Origin: Bacteroidales bacterium
GTDB taxonomy: Bacteria > Bacteroidota > Bacteroidia > Bacteroidales > UBA1402
Direction of reading: 5' to 3'
DNA length: 64,000 nucleotides
Assembly: GCA_017464285.1 (NCBI GenBank)
Contig: JAFUDT010000005.1
Coordinates: 61,510-125,509 of the forward strand
Positions 1 through 8,859 of the stretch are shown here, in pieces. Within the stretch, counting starts at the first letter, position 1; each line of letters begins with the position of its first letter. The position numbers were made by a program, and so were the translations under genes. Under the pieces are notes generated by a model. The model was given only the letters and a program-made list of their open reading frames with translations, made no database searches and was not told where the DNA came from.

Positions 1-465
1 CACGCGGCAGTCTTTCAGCATGACGGACTGCAGATTCAGGCGAGGTAGTGTAGGGCCTGTCTTTTTTTCTCCCTTGGGTTGAAAAAGGGGGATTTGAGTG
101 AGGTTGAGTTCGGCCTCCGGAGTCTCTTTCCACAGGTGCAGCCGGGCTCCGATCAGTCGTATGGCGTTGAAGCTCAGATGCCCGGAGAGTATTTTGCGGG
201 GCTGGAAGTCAATGTCGGCGCGGTCGACGGAGAGCAGGGTATTGCCCATGGAGTCAGTCAGCACGACGTCATAGAATTTCAGGCAGGATTGCTCCAGGCT
301 GAAGGACATGGAATCTATGCGGACAAAGAGTCCCTGTTGCCTGCCGGCACTGTTGACGGCCTTTTGCAGTGCCCAGCGCTGGAAGCGGCTGTTGGACAGC
401 AGCAGAAGGACGACACCCAGCAGCGTCGCCACAATAAAGATCCAAATCCAGCCTTTCTTTCTCAA
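1..465 (-). CDS. tamB: TamB-like translocation/assembly module protein (N-terminal part, runs off the window)
   Basis: The minus strand reads as one open frame from a TTG at 463-465 to the window edge, so only the first 155 residues are present. The protein opens with two lysines and one hydrophobic segment (about residues 5-22), a signal anchor, followed by an AsmA/TamB-like stretch with the pattern 'FQRWALQKAV' and 'ARLHLWKE'. TamB family proteins span the periplasm and help move lipid or outer-membrane proteins. I see no ATG upstream in frame, so the TTG is my best start. A large tamB gene divergent from tsaD is common in Bacteroidales. The family call rests on the N-terminus and on context only. 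Confidence 0.7.
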   Translation of the reverse strand, partial: MRKKGWIWIFIVATLLGVVLLLLSNSRFQRWALQKAVNSAGRQQGLFVRIDSMSFSLEQSCLKFYDVVLTDSMGNTLLSVDRADIDFQPRKILSGHLSFNAIRLIGARLHLWKETPEAELNLTQIPLFQPKGEKKTGPTLPRLNLQSVMLKDCRV

Positions 466-473
466 ATTAGTTG

Positions 474-481
474 TACTTTTG
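474..481 (+). promoter_or_regulatory. -7 element for tsaD
   Basis: TACTTTTG matches the Bacteroidetes -7 consensus TAnnTTTG and lies about 50 bp upstream of the tsaD ATG. No clear -33 TTTG is visible at the expected distance. Confidence 0.5.
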
Positions 482-513
482 TGCGCCTGCTTGAGAGCAG
501 GCGGAAAAACCGA

Positions 514-521
514 CAAATGTA
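514..521 (-). promoter_or_regulatory. -7 element for the divergent tamB gene
   Basis: On the minus strand TACATTTG matches TAnnTTTG exactly. It lies about 50 bp before the tamB start and faces away from the tsaD promoter, so the two promoters share the 64-bp intergenic gap. Confidence 0.45.
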
Positions 522-529
522 CGAATAAA

Positions 530-1552
530 ATGAGACCTATTTACATTTTAGGGATAGAATCTTCCTGCGATGATACCTCAGCGGCTGTCATTCAGGAAGA
601 TTGCCTGCTGTCCAATGTCATTGCCAGCCAAAAGGTCCATGAAATCTATGGCGGAGTTGTCCCCGAACTGGCCTCCCGTGCCCATCAGCACAATATCGTG
701 CCCGTGGTGGATCTGGCCCTGAAGCAGGCCGGCATCGACAAATCTCAGCTCACAGCGCTGGCCTATACCCGTGGGCCGGGGCTGATGGGATCCCTGCTGG
801 TGGGTACTTCCTTTGCCAAGGGTTTTGCCCGGGCTCTGAATCTGCCCATGATGGATGTAAACCATCTGCAGGCACACATATTGGCCCATTTTATCCGGCA
901 AAAAGGGGAGGAGTTCACTCCGCCTTCATATCCTTTCCTGTGCCTCCTGGTTTCGGGCGGCAATTCCCAGATCGTGCTGGTGAAATCCTATAAAGACATG
1001 GAAATCATCGGTCAGACTATCGACGACGCAGCCGGTGAGGCCTTTGACAAATGCGCCAAGATGCTTGGACTGCCTTACCCTGGCGGCCCGGTCATAGACA
1101 GGCTCTCCCGGGAAGGTGATCCCGATACCTTCCGCTACAGCCGTCCCCAGGTGCCGGATTTCAACTATAGCTTCAGCGGGCTGAAAACGTCTTTTCTGTA
1201 TCATTTGCGCGATGAAATGGCCAAGAATCCTCAATTTGCGGAAGAGCGCAAGGCAGATTTATGTGCCTCGCTGCAGAAAGCCGTGGTGGATATCCTCATG
1301 GACAAGCTCTGCAAGGCGAGCAAGGCGCTTGGCATTAAAGAAGTGGCTGTGGCCGGCGGGGTTTCGGCCAACTCGGCACTGCGGGCCGCCTTTCAGGATT
1401 ATGCCCGCCGTTACGGCTGGCGGATACATCTGCCCAAGATCTCCTATTCGACAGACAACGCGGCCATGGTGGCTATCTGTGGTTATTATAAATATCTGGA
1501 CGGAGATTTTTGTCAGATAGACGCGGCTCCCTTTTCCCGGGTATCGGTTTAG
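530..1552 (+). CDS. tsaD: tRNA N6-adenosine threonylcarbamoyltransferase TsaD
   Basis: TsaD transfers the threonylcarbamoyl group to A37 of ANN-decoding tRNAs, working in the cytoplasm with TsaB and TsaE. The 340-residue product has the family length, opens with the ASKHA motif 'ILGIESSCDDTSAAV', and has the metal-binding H112-x3-H116 pair in 'NHLQAH'. The C-terminal part carries 'AVAGGVSANSALR'. The open frame extends further upstream, but the ATG at 530 gives the conserved N-terminus and follows the divergent promoter region, so I use it. The gene stands alone on the plus strand, with about 190 bp before rpmB. Confidence 0.97.
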   Translation: MRPIYILGIESSCDDTSAAVIQEDCLLSNVIASQKVHEIYGGVVPELASRAHQHNIVPVVDLALKQAGIDKSQLTALAYTRGPGLMGSLLVGTSFAKGFARALNLPMMDVNHLQAHILAHFIRQKGEEFTPPSYPFLCLLVSGGNSQIVLVKSYKDMEIIGQTIDDAAGEAFDKCAKMLGLPYPGGPVIDRLSREGDPDTFRYSRPQVPDFNYSFSGLKTSFLYHLRDEMAKNPQFAEERKADLCASLQKAVVDILMDKLCKASKALGIKEVAVAGGVSANSALRAAFQDYARRYGWRIHLPKISYSTDNAAMVAICGYYKYLDGDFCQIDAAPFSRVSV

Positions 1553-1619
1553 TAAATGTTTTATTTTTAGATAGATACATCATATCGGAGTTTTTTTTGA
1601 AAAATAATGGATGGAATAA

Positions 1620-1650
1620 TTGCATATTTTGCGAAAAAGTCCGATTTTTG
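1620..1650 (+). promoter_or_regulatory. Probable promoter of the rpmB operon
   Basis: TTG at 1620-1622 is followed after 20 bp by GATTTTTG at 1643-1650, one mismatch from TAnnTTTG. It would leave a leader of roughly 85 bases before rpmB. The leader shows no riboswitch I can name. Confidence 0.45.
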
Positions 1651-1740
1651 CAGCCGCTAAAAATAGTGTGTCTTGGCCCTTGCAGAGGCCGGGCAAAACA
1701 TTGAGAGCAAGAAAAATATAAACCAGTAATATTAATTGCA

Positions 1741-2001
1741 ATGTCAAAGATTTGTCAGATCACAGGAAAGAGAGCTATGATTGGCAACAACGTCTCGCAT
1801 TCCAAGAGGCGTACCAAACGTAAATTCAATGTCAATCTTTTCCAGAAGAAGTTCTATTGGGTAGAACAGGGTTGTTGGATTGCACTGACCGTTTCCGCTG
1901 CCGGTCTGCGTGATATCAACCGCAAAGGTTTGAACGCAGCCATGAATGATGCCGTCGCTGCCGGCCACCTGCGTATGGAAGATATTTTAATTATTGACTG
2001 A
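1741..2001 (+). CDS. rpmB: 50S ribosomal protein L28
   Basis: The product is an 86-residue basic protein of the large ribosomal subunit. It begins '[20 protein letters not shown]', the typical L28 start, and carries the KRRTKRKF stretch and the C-terminal '[13 protein letters not shown]'. It is followed after 15 bp by rpmG and then by the DUF4295 gene, an order usual in Bacteroidetes. Transcription probably starts at the promoter at 1620-1650. Confidence 0.97.
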   Translation: MSKICQITGKRAMIGNNVSHSKRRTKRKFNVNLFQKKFYWVEQGCWIALTVSAAGLRDINRKGLNAAMNDAVAAGHLRMEDILIID

Positions 2002-2016
2002 TAGGAGAGTATAGCC

Positions 2017-2205
2017 ATGGCAAAGAAAGCAAAAGGTAACAGAGTTCAGGTTATTCTGGAATGCACTGAACACAAGGACAGCGGTATGCCGGGTACTTCC
2101 CGCTATATCACCACCAAGAATCGTAAGAACACGACCGGGAGACTGGAACTGAAGAAATACAATCCTATCCTGAAGAGAGTCACAGTACACAAAGAAATTA
2201 AATAG
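2017..2205 (+). CDS. rpmG: 50S ribosomal protein L33
   Basis: This 62-residue basic protein has the L33 pattern '[20 protein letters not shown]' followed by '[20 protein letters not shown]'. L33 normally carries zinc-binding CxxC pairs in some paralogues. This copy has one cysteine and so appears to be the zinc-free form. It is in the rpmB operon, with an ATG 15 bp after rpmB and the DUF4295 gene 8 bp downstream. Confidence 0.97.
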   Translation: MAKKAKGNRVQVILECTEHKDSGMPGTSRYITTKNRKNTTGRLELKKYNPILKRVTVHKEIK

Positions 2206-2213
2206 TATAAGAG

Positions 2214-2369
2214 ATGGCAAAGAAAGCAATTTCAACCTTGCGTACCGGTGAAGGCCGTTCCACGGTGAAGGTTATCAAAATGATCAAGTCTCCGAAAACA
2301 GGAGCCTACGTATTCAATGAGGAGATGGTAGCCACAGACAAGGCTGCTGAATATGTCAAGAAGAAATAA
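2214..2369 (+). CDS. DUF4295 family small basic protein
   Basis: A 51-residue lysine-rich protein, too short for most ORF cut-offs, is encoded 8 bp after rpmG. It starts 'MAKKAISTLRTGEGRSTVKV' and ends 'AAEYVKKK'. DUF4295 proteins are found next to rpmB and rpmG in Bacteroidetes, and a link to the ribosome or its assembly is usually inferred from this position. The molecular role is not known. A strong terminator follows at 2402-2434, so the three small genes probably form one transcript. Confidence 0.85.
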   Translation: MAKKAISTLRTGEGRSTVKVIKMIKSPKTGAYVFNEEMVATDKAAEYVKKK

Positions 2370-2401
2370 CTTTCTGTTCAGCGTTTTGTCGATAAATATT
2401 C

Positions 2402-2434
2402 AAGGTTGTTTCTGATTCAGAGACAACCTTTTTT
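2402..2434 (+). terminator. Rho-independent terminator after the rpmB-rpmG-DUF4295 genes
   Basis: A 12-bp stem (AAGGTTGTTTCT pairing with AGAGACAACCTT, one G-T pair) with a five-base loop is followed by a T tract. It separates the small ribosomal genes from ftsY, whose ATG lies only 20 bp further on, so some read-through is likely. Confidence 0.85.
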
Positions 2435-2454
2435 CGCTTATCAGTCAAGGTCAC

Positions 2455-3417
2455 ATGGGTATATTCAGTATCTTCTCCAAAGAGAAAAAGGCCACCCTGG
2501 ATCAGGGGCTGGCCCGCACCAAAGAGAATGTCTTGTCGAAAATCGGTCGTGCCATCGCCGGGAAGTCCAGAGTGGACGACGAGGTGCTGGACCAGCTCGA
2601 AGAAATCCTGATCACTTCCGATGTGGGAGTGGAGACGACATTGCGTATCATCGGCCGGATCGAGGACAGGATCCGGCGGGACAAGTACCTGAATACCACC
2701 GAACTGTATGCCACGCTCAAGGAAGAGATCGTCAACTTGTTGACGGAAAACGACCTGGAGGCGACCATGGATTTTGAAGTTCCGGCCGGTAAGCGTCCCT
2801 ATGTCATCATGGTGGTCGGTGTGAACGGCGTCGGTAAGACAACAACCATCGGTAAAATCGCCTGGCAGTTCTGTCGTCGGGGCAAAAAAGTTTTTCTGGG
2901 AGCCGCCGACACTTTCAGGGCTGCGGCCGTCGAGCAGCTTGACATCTGGGGACAGCGGGTCGGAGCAACGGTTATCAAGCAGCGCATGGGGGCGGATCCG
3001 GCTTCGGTGGTGTTTGACACGCTCAAGTCTGCGCAGGCCAATGATGCCGATGTGGTGCTCATCGACACTGCCGGTCGCCTTCATAACAAGGTCGGTCTGA
3101 TGAACGAACTGACTAAGATCAAGAATGTCATGAAAAAGGTTTATCCCGATGCACCGCATGAGATTCTGCTCGTACTGGACGGTTCTACTGGGCAGAATGC
3201 CTTTGAACAGGCCCGGCAGTTTACCCTGGCCACTGAGGTCAATACACTGGCTGTCACCAAGTTGGATGGAACCGCCAAGGGCGGTGTCGTTTTAGGGATT
3301 TCCGACCAGTTCAAGATACCGGTCAAGTACATCGGCCTGGGCGAGGGTATGGAAGACTTGCAGATTTTTAACCGCAGGGAATTCGTCGACTCCCTGTTTG
3401 GAGACCGCCTGTCATGA
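2455..3417 (+). CDS. ftsY: Signal recognition particle receptor FtsY
   Basis: FtsY is the SRP-receptor GTPase that docks SRP-ribosome complexes to the Sec translocon. The 320-residue protein has the NG domains only, with a short N-terminus ('MGIFSIFSKEKK') rather than a long acidic A domain. G1 is 'GVNGVGKTTT' near residue 121, G3 is 'DTAGRLHNK' and G4 is 'TKLDGTAKGG'. The stop overlaps the rimO start by four bases (ATGA at 3414-3417), so the two genes are translationally coupled. Confidence 0.97.
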   Translation: MGIFSIFSKEKKATLDQGLARTKENVLSKIGRAIAGKSRVDDEVLDQLEEILITSDVGVETTLRIIGRIEDRIRRDKYLNTTELYATLKEEIVNLLTENDLEATMDFEVPAGKRPYVIMVVGVNGVGKTTTIGKIAWQFCRRGKKVFLGAADTFRAAAVEQLDIWGQRVGATVIKQRMGADPASVVFDTLKSAQANDADVVLIDTAGRLHNKVGLMNELTKIKNVMKKVYPDAPHEILLVLDGSTGQNAFEQARQFTLATEVNTLAVTKLDGTAKGGVVLGISDQFKIPVKYIGLGEGMEDLQIFNRREFVDSLFGDRLS

Positions 3418-4730
3418 AACGTCATATCGGCAGGGGAGTGACAGTCATCTCTTTGGGCTGCTCAAAGAATCTGATCGATTCGGAGCATCTGCTTCATCAG
3501 TTTCGTCAGGCGGGCTTTGAGATACGTCACGACAGGCTTCCTCAACGGGGAGATGTCGTGGTGGTCAATACCTGCGGTTTCATACAGGATGCCAAGGAAG
3601 AATCGGTTCAGACGATACTGCAGTATTGTGAACAGCGCCGCAAGGGGCGCATCAGCCGGCTGTATGTAATGGGTTGTCTTTCACAGCGCTATTTCGATGA
3701 ACTCAAGCAGGAGATTCCCGAAGTGGACGGTTTTTACGGCAAATTCGACTGGCAGAATATCCTCCGTGACCTGGGGCGCGAGTACCAGGTGTCGGAACGT
3801 CACGACAGGGTGCTGACCACGCCCTCTCATTATGCCTATATCAAGATAGCGGAAGGCTGCAACCGTCATTGTTCCTTCTGTGCCATACCTCTGATTACCG
3901 GGCCTTACCAATCCCGTCCTATAGAGGATATCAGGCAGGAAATCAGCGTATTGGCAGCCAGGGGCGTGAAGGAATTCCAGATTATTGCCCAGGATCTGTC
4001 CTATTATGGCAAGGATCTCTATCATGAGTTCAAGCTGGCAGAACTGATTGATGAAATATCTGAAATACAAGGAGTTGAATGGATAAGGCTACATTATGCC
4101 TATCCCTATATGTTCCCATACGACATTTTGCCGTTGATCCGTGACAAGGCCAATGTCTGCCTGTACCTGGATATGGCTCTCCAGCATTGCAGCGATCACA
4201 TGCTGCAGTTGATGCACCGTCATATCAGCGGTCAGGAGACTGTCGAACTGCTGCGCCGCATCCGCCATGAAGTGCCCGGCATACACCTGCGGACCACCTT
4301 GATGGTGGGTCATCCAGGTGAGACGGAGGCCGATTTCGAACAGCTCAAGTCTTTTGTCGAGGAGATGCGTTTCGAGCGTATGGGCGCCTTTACGTATTCG
4401 GCCGAGGAAGGAACCTATAGCGGCGACCATTATCAGGACGATGTGCCTGAGGATGTCAAGGAAGCCAGGATGAACGAGCTGATGAGCATACAGCAGCGTA
4501 TCTCCATGCAGATCAATCAGGCCAAAATCGGGCAGCGTCTTCGGGTCATTATTGACCGTGAGGATGAAGATTATTATGTGGGACGTACGCAGTATGATTC
4601 ACCGGAAGTGGATCCGGAAGTGTTCGTCTCCAAAGACCGGAAGCTGTCAGTCGGTGAATTCTACGATGTGCTGATAGAGGATGCGGCAGAATTCGACCTC
4701 TTTGCATCGTCGGCTGTGCCTGTCAAGTAG
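3414..4730 (+). CDS. rimO: Ribosomal protein S12 methylthiotransferase RimO
   Basis: RimO is a radical-SAM enzyme that adds a methylthio group to the conserved aspartate of ribosomal protein S12. The 438-residue protein has three N-terminal cysteines for the auxiliary cluster ('GCSKNLIDSEHLL', 'NTCGFI', 'MGCLSQRY'), the radical-SAM CxxxCxxC in 'CNRHCSFCAIP' near residue 149, and a C-terminal TRAM-like domain. The ftsY-rimO overlap is common in Bacteroidales. The gene converges on the TPR gene across a bidirectional terminator. Confidence 0.96.
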   Translation: MKRHIGRGVTVISLGCSKNLIDSEHLLHQFRQAGFEIRHDRLPQRGDVVVVNTCGFIQDAKEESVQTILQYCEQRRKGRISRLYVMGCLSQRYFDELKQEIPEVDGFYGKFDWQNILRDLGREYQVSERHDRVLTTPSHYAYIKIAEGCNRHCSFCAIPLITGPYQSRPIEDIRQEISVLAARGVKEFQIIAQDLSYYGKDLYHEFKLAELIDEISEIQGVEWIRLHYAYPYMFPYDILPLIRDKANVCLYLDMALQHCSDHMLQLMHRHISGQETVELLRRIRHEVPGIHLRTTLMVGHPGETEADFEQLKSFVEEMRFERMGAFTYSAEEGTYSGDHYQDDVPEDVKEARMNELMSIQQRISMQINQAKIGQRLRVIIDREDEDYYVGRTQYDSPEVDPEVFVSKDRKLSVGEFYDVLIEDAAEFDLFASSAVPVK

Positions 4731-4793
4731 TGGCCTGATTTTTATATCGGAAAACACTATTCAACATAATATTAATTATGTAACAAAAGGGTT

Positions 4794-4826
4794 CAAAAAA
4801 GCCCCGGACGCTTGTCCGAGGCCTTT
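4794..4826. terminator. Bidirectional terminator between rimO and the TPR gene
   Basis: GCCCCGGAC and GTCCGAGGC form a nine-position stem with one mismatch and a GCTT loop. The hairpin is flanked by T residues on the plus-strand side and by an A tract that becomes a T tract on the minus strand. It therefore suits both convergent genes. Confidence 0.8.
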
Positions 4827-4853
4827 TCGTTGTAAATACGAAACGCTCGCGGC

Positions 4854-6095
4854 TTAATTGGAGCTTTTCATGAGTGCATCCATTTCCTCATATTTCTTTT
4901 CGTAGCCTTTGCCCAGATTGTAATAAATGCCACGCAGCGCTACAATGTAGTCACGCTCTGTGGGATTGATCTGATGGGCTTTCTCCAGGTACGGCAGCGG
5001 CTTCATGAAAACATCTTTCATCTTGGCTTTCTCGGCACGGTACTTTCTGTCGTCGCGGATGGCGTTGACGCGGTCCAGTTCTTCGACGGCATCGTTGTAA
5101 TAGATACGTCCGATGCTTCCCAGAGCATCGGCAAATTCCGGATCCAGTTCAACCGCCTTTTCGTAATACATCAGAGAGCCTTTGACATCTCCCTCATGTT
5201 CAATGATCTGAGCCTTCAGATTCCAGAATACTGCCGAGGTCGAATCACCGTTGGCCATGGCATTGTCGATCCACATCAAGGCCGTTTTCAGGTCGTTGCG
5301 GCTCAGATACTCGTTCACCAGGCTTCTGGCATAGTAAGGATTCTGCGGGAACTTCTGGGCGCCGATCTTGTACATCTCAATCAGGTTGAGCGTATCCTTC
5401 AGGCGGCCGTATTCGTAGATGACGAACTGGTACATCTCTTCTTCGGGCTGATAGACTCCGAGCAGTTTCTTGAAGTATTTCAGGGCTGTGTGGGAATCGT
5501 TGTCCTGAGAAGCCGACGCGCCGCAGTAATACTGCAGTGTCCGGATCATCGTATCCTGAGTAAGAGCCTCCATCTTGACATTGTCCCACATTTTCAGGTT
5601 CGGATAGTCCAGATAGTACTCAAAGGCTTTGATGGCGTTCTTGTAGTCCTTCTGCTTGAAATAATAGCCGCCGGCATTGATGAAACCATTCTGCATGACA
5701 TCCATGATTTCCACAATCTGCTTGCGGAATTTGTTGGGAATCTTGCCTTTGGCGTTGGGAGTCTGATCCAGCGAATCGGCCACTTTCAGACAGTCGTAGG
5801 CCTTCATCAGGGAGGTGCTCATCAGATCTTCGTTGGCACGGCCGCCGGTCCACTGTTTCTTCTGCTCGTTGTCGAAAATCTTGTAATAGATTTTGCCGGC
5901 CGTAAACCAGGTGTCGGTCTCTTTCTTGGTAATGGAGTCCTTCAGGGCCGGGGCGATCAGTTTTTCGGCTTCGATGTAATCGGGTTTTTCAGCCGTCATT
6001 TTGGCTTTGGCCTTGCGGACGTTGGCCTTCTGGGCGTAGATGTCGCCTGAGCCGGCCAGCAGCAACAATGCTGCGAATAAAACCAGTCTTTTCAT
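4854..6095 (-). CDS. Secreted or periplasmic tetratricopeptide-repeat protein
   Basis: The 413-residue product begins with a signal peptide ('MKRLVLFAALLLLAGSGDIYAQ', cleavage likely after A-Q). The rest is rich in TPR-like helices, for example 'YYFKQKDYKNAIKAFEYYL' and 'SLMYYEKAVELDPEFADALG'. I chose the ATG at 6095. An in-frame GTG lies two codons upstream. A TPR protein directly downstream of gyrA is common in Bacteroidales, but its partner and function are not established. It probably shares the gyrA transcript because the gap is only about 57 bp. Confidence 0.85.
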   Translation of the reverse strand: MKRLVLFAALLLLAGSGDIYAQKANVRKAKAKMTAEKPDYIEAEKLIAPALKDSITKKETDTWFTAGKIYYKIFDNEQKKQWTGGRANEDLMSTSLMKAYDCLKVADSLDQTPNAKGKIPNKFRKQIVEIMDVMQNGFINAGGYYFKQKDYKNAIKAFEYYLDYPNLKMWDNVKMEALTQDTMIRTLQYYCGASASQDNDSHTALKYFKKLLGVYQPEEEMYQFVIYEYGRLKDTLNLIEMYKIGAQKFPQNPYYARSLVNEYLSRNDLKTALMWIDNAMANGDSTSAVFWNLKAQIIEHEGDVKGSLMYYEKAVELDPEFADALGSIGRIYYNDAVEELDRVNAIRDDRKYRAEKAKMKDVFMKPLPYLEKAHQINPTERDYIVALRGIYYNLGKGYEKKYEEMDALMKSSN

Positions 6096-6152
6096 ACTCA
6101 CATTAGTTAAAAGTTTTATTTGATTTCATAGATGTTCGGTCATGCCGTTTTG

Positions 6153-8648
6153 TTACAGTTCCTCTGCCTGAGTCTGAAGAGCGTCGGCACTGCCCTCCTC
6201 CTCTTTCTCTGACAGTACGACACAGACAGAGGCGATTTCATCGCTGCGTTTCTCCAGATTGATCAGGCGGACACCCTGGGTGGCGCGGCCCATGACACGT
6301 ATGTCGGCCAGCGGCAGACGGATGGCGATGCCCGATTTGTTGATGATCATCAAATCGTTTTCATCGCTGACATTGGCTATGCTGACCAGACGGCCGGTCT
6401 TTTCGGTGATATTGAGCGTCTTGACACCCTTTCCACCTCGGTTGGTGACCCGGTAGTCTTCGATGTCGGAACGCTTGCCATAGCCTTTTTCCGAGACGAC
6501 CATGACGGTCTCGTTGCCCGTGTGCCTGATGACAGCCATGCCGACGATTTCATCCTGACCGTCCTCATCGAGGGTCATGCCGCGTACGCCGGTGGATACG
6601 CGGCCCATGCTGCGGACTCTGTCCTCGCCGAAGCGGATGGCGCGTCCGTTACGGTTGGCCAGCACGATTTCGGAATCCGGACCTGCCAGGGCCACCTGGA
6701 TGACCCGGTCGTCATCGCGGATGAGGATGGCCTTGACACCGTTGATCTTACTCTTGAAATAGTCTTCCAGGGCCGTCTTCTTAATGACACCCTGCCGGGT
6801 GGCGAAGATCAGGCTGTGCGATTGCAGATACTCTTCAGAGGTGTCCTTGATGCGCAGATAGGCGGTCACCTTGTCGTCGCCCTCGATATTCAGGACGTTC
6901 TGGATAGCCCGGCCCTTGGACGACTTGTTGCCCTCGGGTATTTCGTAGACCTTCAGTTTGTGGTATTTGCCTTTCTGGGTGAAGAACAGCATGGTATTGT
7001 GCATGGAGGCCGGATAGATATGCTCCACGAAGTCTTCGTCGCGGGTATTGCTGCCCTTGGAGCCTACCCCGCCCCGGTTCTGGGCCCTGAAATCGGCCAG
7101 AGGCGTACGTTTGATATAACCCAGATGGGAAATGGTGATGACCATTTCGTCATCGGCATAGAAGTCTTCCGGATTGAATTCTTCCGAGGCGAATACAATC
7201 TCGGTACGGCGCGGATCACCGTACTTTTCCCTGACCTCGAGCAGTTCCTTCTTGATGATGTCCATACGCATCTCTACGCTGGCCAGTACCTGATGATACC
7301 AGTCGATCTTGGCCATCAGCTCTTCGTACTCCTTGTGCAGCTTGTCGACTTCCAGGCCGGTGAGCTGGCGCAGCCGCATTTCCACAATGGCACGGGCCTG
7401 AACGTCCGAGAGGTTGAACTCGGCCATCAGGCCTTCACGGGCGATGTCGGCGTTGGCCGACGAGCGGATGATGGCAATCACGCGGTCGATATTGTCGCAG
7501 GCGATAATCAGGCCCTGCAGGATATGGGCGCGTTTTTCCGCTTCGGCCAGCTCAAAACGTGTACGGCGGGTGACCACTTCGTGGCGATGCTCGACAAAGT
7601 AATGAATCAGGTCCTTGAGATTCAATAGCTTGGGTCTGCCCTTGACCAGGGCGATATTGTTCACGCTGAAAGACGACTGCAGGGCTGTCAGCTTGAAGAG
7701 CTTGTTGAGTACCACATTGGCATTGGCATCCTTCTTGACGTCGATGACAATACGCATGCCGCTGCGGTCGGTTTCATCGTTGATATTGGAGATACCCTCT
7801 ATTTTCTTTTCTCCGACCATATCTGCGATGTCCTTGATCAGCTCGGCCTTGTTGACGCCGTAGGGAATCTCGGTGATGACAATCTGGTCGTGGGTGGGTG
7901 TCGATTCGATCGTGGCTTTCGAACGGATGACGATGCGTCCCTTGCCTGTCTCGAAAGCCTCCTTGACGCCGGCATAGCCGTAGATGTAGCCGCCGGTGGG
8001 AAAATCAGGCGCCTTGATGTAGTGCATCAGTTCTTCGACAGTGATGTCGTTGTTGTCTATATAGGCCACCGTGCCGTCCACCACTTCCGCCAAGTTGTGG
8101 GTCGGCATGTTGGTGGCCATGCCGACGGCTATACCGGAGGCTCCGTTGACCAACAGGTTGGGAATACGGGTCGGCAGAACGGTCGGCTCTTTGAGCGTAT
8201 CGTCGAAGTTCATCTGGAAGTCGATGGTGTCCTTGTCGATATCCAGCAGCATCTCCTCCGCGATCTTGCGCAGACGGCATTCCGTATAACGCATGGCGGC
8301 CGGGCTGTCGCCGTCCACCGAACCGAAGTTGCCCTGTCCGTCGACCAGAGGATAGCGCATGTTCCAGTCCTGAGCCAGGCGGACCATGGCAAAATAGACG
8401 GATGAGTCTCCGTGGGGATGATATTTGCCTAATACGTCACCGACGATTCTCGCAGATTTCTTATAAGGTTTGTCAGAATTGTTGCCGAGTTCGTTCATGC
8501 CGAACAAGACACGGCGATGGACGGGCTTCATGCCGTCTCTGACATCCGGCAGTGCACGGGAGACGATCACCGACATGGAATAGTCTATGTAGGACGATCT
8601 CATCTCCTCCTCGATGTTTACCGGGATAATTCTCTCATCTTCAAACAT
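6153..8648 (-). CDS. gyrA: DNA gyrase subunit A
   Basis: GyrA is the DNA-cutting subunit of gyrase, which introduces negative supercoils. The 831-residue protein has the winged-helix/tower core with catalytic Y121 in 'AAMRYTE', and a C-terminal beta-pinwheel with a GyrA-box-like 'AQNRGGVG', favouring GyrA over ParC. The quinolone-determining segment reads '[17 protein letters not shown]': S82 matches E. coli S83, and the position of E. coli D87 holds F86. I do not know whether that is usual for the clade. A well-formed promoter lies upstream at 8684-8715, divergent from clpC. Confidence 0.96.
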   Translation of the reverse strand: MFEDERIIPVNIEEEMRSSYIDYSMSVIVSRALPDVRDGMKPVHRRVLFGMNELGNNSDKPYKKSARIVGDVLGKYHPHGDSSVYFAMVRLAQDWNMRYPLVDGQGNFGSVDGDSPAAMRYTECRLRKIAEEMLLDIDKDTIDFQMNFDDTLKEPTVLPTRIPNLLVNGASGIAVGMATNMPTHNLAEVVDGTVAYIDNNDITVEELMHYIKAPDFPTGGYIYGYAGVKEAFETGKGRIVIRSKATIESTPTHDQIVITEIPYGVNKAELIKDIADMVGEKKIEGISNINDETDRSGMRIVIDVKKDANANVVLNKLFKLTALQSSFSVNNIALVKGRPKLLNLKDLIHYFVEHRHEVVTRRTRFELAEAEKRAHILQGLIIACDNIDRVIAIIRSSANADIAREGLMAEFNLSDVQARAIVEMRLRQLTGLEVDKLHKEYEELMAKIDWYHQVLASVEMRMDIIKKELLEVREKYGDPRRTEIVFASEEFNPEDFYADDEMVITISHLGYIKRTPLADFRAQNRGGVGSKGSNTRDEDFVEHIYPASMHNTMLFFTQKGKYHKLKVYEIPEGNKSSKGRAIQNVLNIEGDDKVTAYLRIKDTSEEYLQSHSLIFATRQGVIKKTALEDYFKSKINGVKAILIRDDDRVIQVALAGPDSEIVLANRNGRAIRFGEDRVRSMGRVSTGVRGMTLDEDGQDEIVGMAVIRHTGNETVMVVSEKGYGKRSDIEDYRVTNRGGKGVKTLNITEKTGRLVSIANVSDENDLMIINKSGIAIRLPLADIRVMGRATQGVRLINLEKRSDEIASVCVVLSEKEEEGSADALQTQAEEL

Positions 8649-8683
8649 TTATTTTGAATTTACCAGGGGTTAATAAAAACACG

Positions 8684-8715
8684 TAAATGTAGGACATTCC
8701 GCCCGTTTTTCCAAA
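8684..8715 (-). promoter_or_regulatory. Promoter of gyrA
   Basis: On the minus strand TTTG (8715-8712) is followed after 20 bp by TACATTTA (8691-8684), seven of eight bases of TAnnTTTG. The spacing is right for the Bacteroidetes primary sigma factor, and the element lies about 36 bp before the gyrA ATG. Confidence 0.65.
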
Positions 8716-8770
8716 TAAACAAACCGTTTTTTATGCTGGTTTTTGCGGAAAAAATCTGACAATTTGTCCC

Positions 8771-8787
8771 TTGGCAGGATTTTTGCT
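8771..8787 (+). promoter_or_regulatory. Candidate sigma-54 (-24/-12) promoter of clpC
   Basis: The string TTGGCAGGATTTTTGCT has GG at 8773-8774 and GC at 8785-8786 with exactly 10 bases between. It matches the sigma-54 consensus TGGCAyr-N4-TTGCw closely. It lies about 73 bp upstream of the clpC ATG. A short palindrome, GACAA-T-TTGTC, sits just upstream at 8758-8768. I see no good TAnnTTTG promoter in the same gap on the plus strand. Confidence 0.6.
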
Positions 8788-8859
8788 TGATAAGAATCCG
8801 CATTACGTGTTTTATCAATAATTTTGTCCTCTGACATAGCCAAGAAAGGAATATCGCCA

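Noticed and set aside
1624..1740. Possible ribosomal-protein leader structure before rpmB
   Set aside because: The sequence is AT-rich without a conserved stem I can recognise, so no leader RNA is claimed.
6153..8648. ParC instead of GyrA
   Set aside because: The GyrA-box-like motif, full six-repeat C-terminal length and single-gene context favour GyrA.
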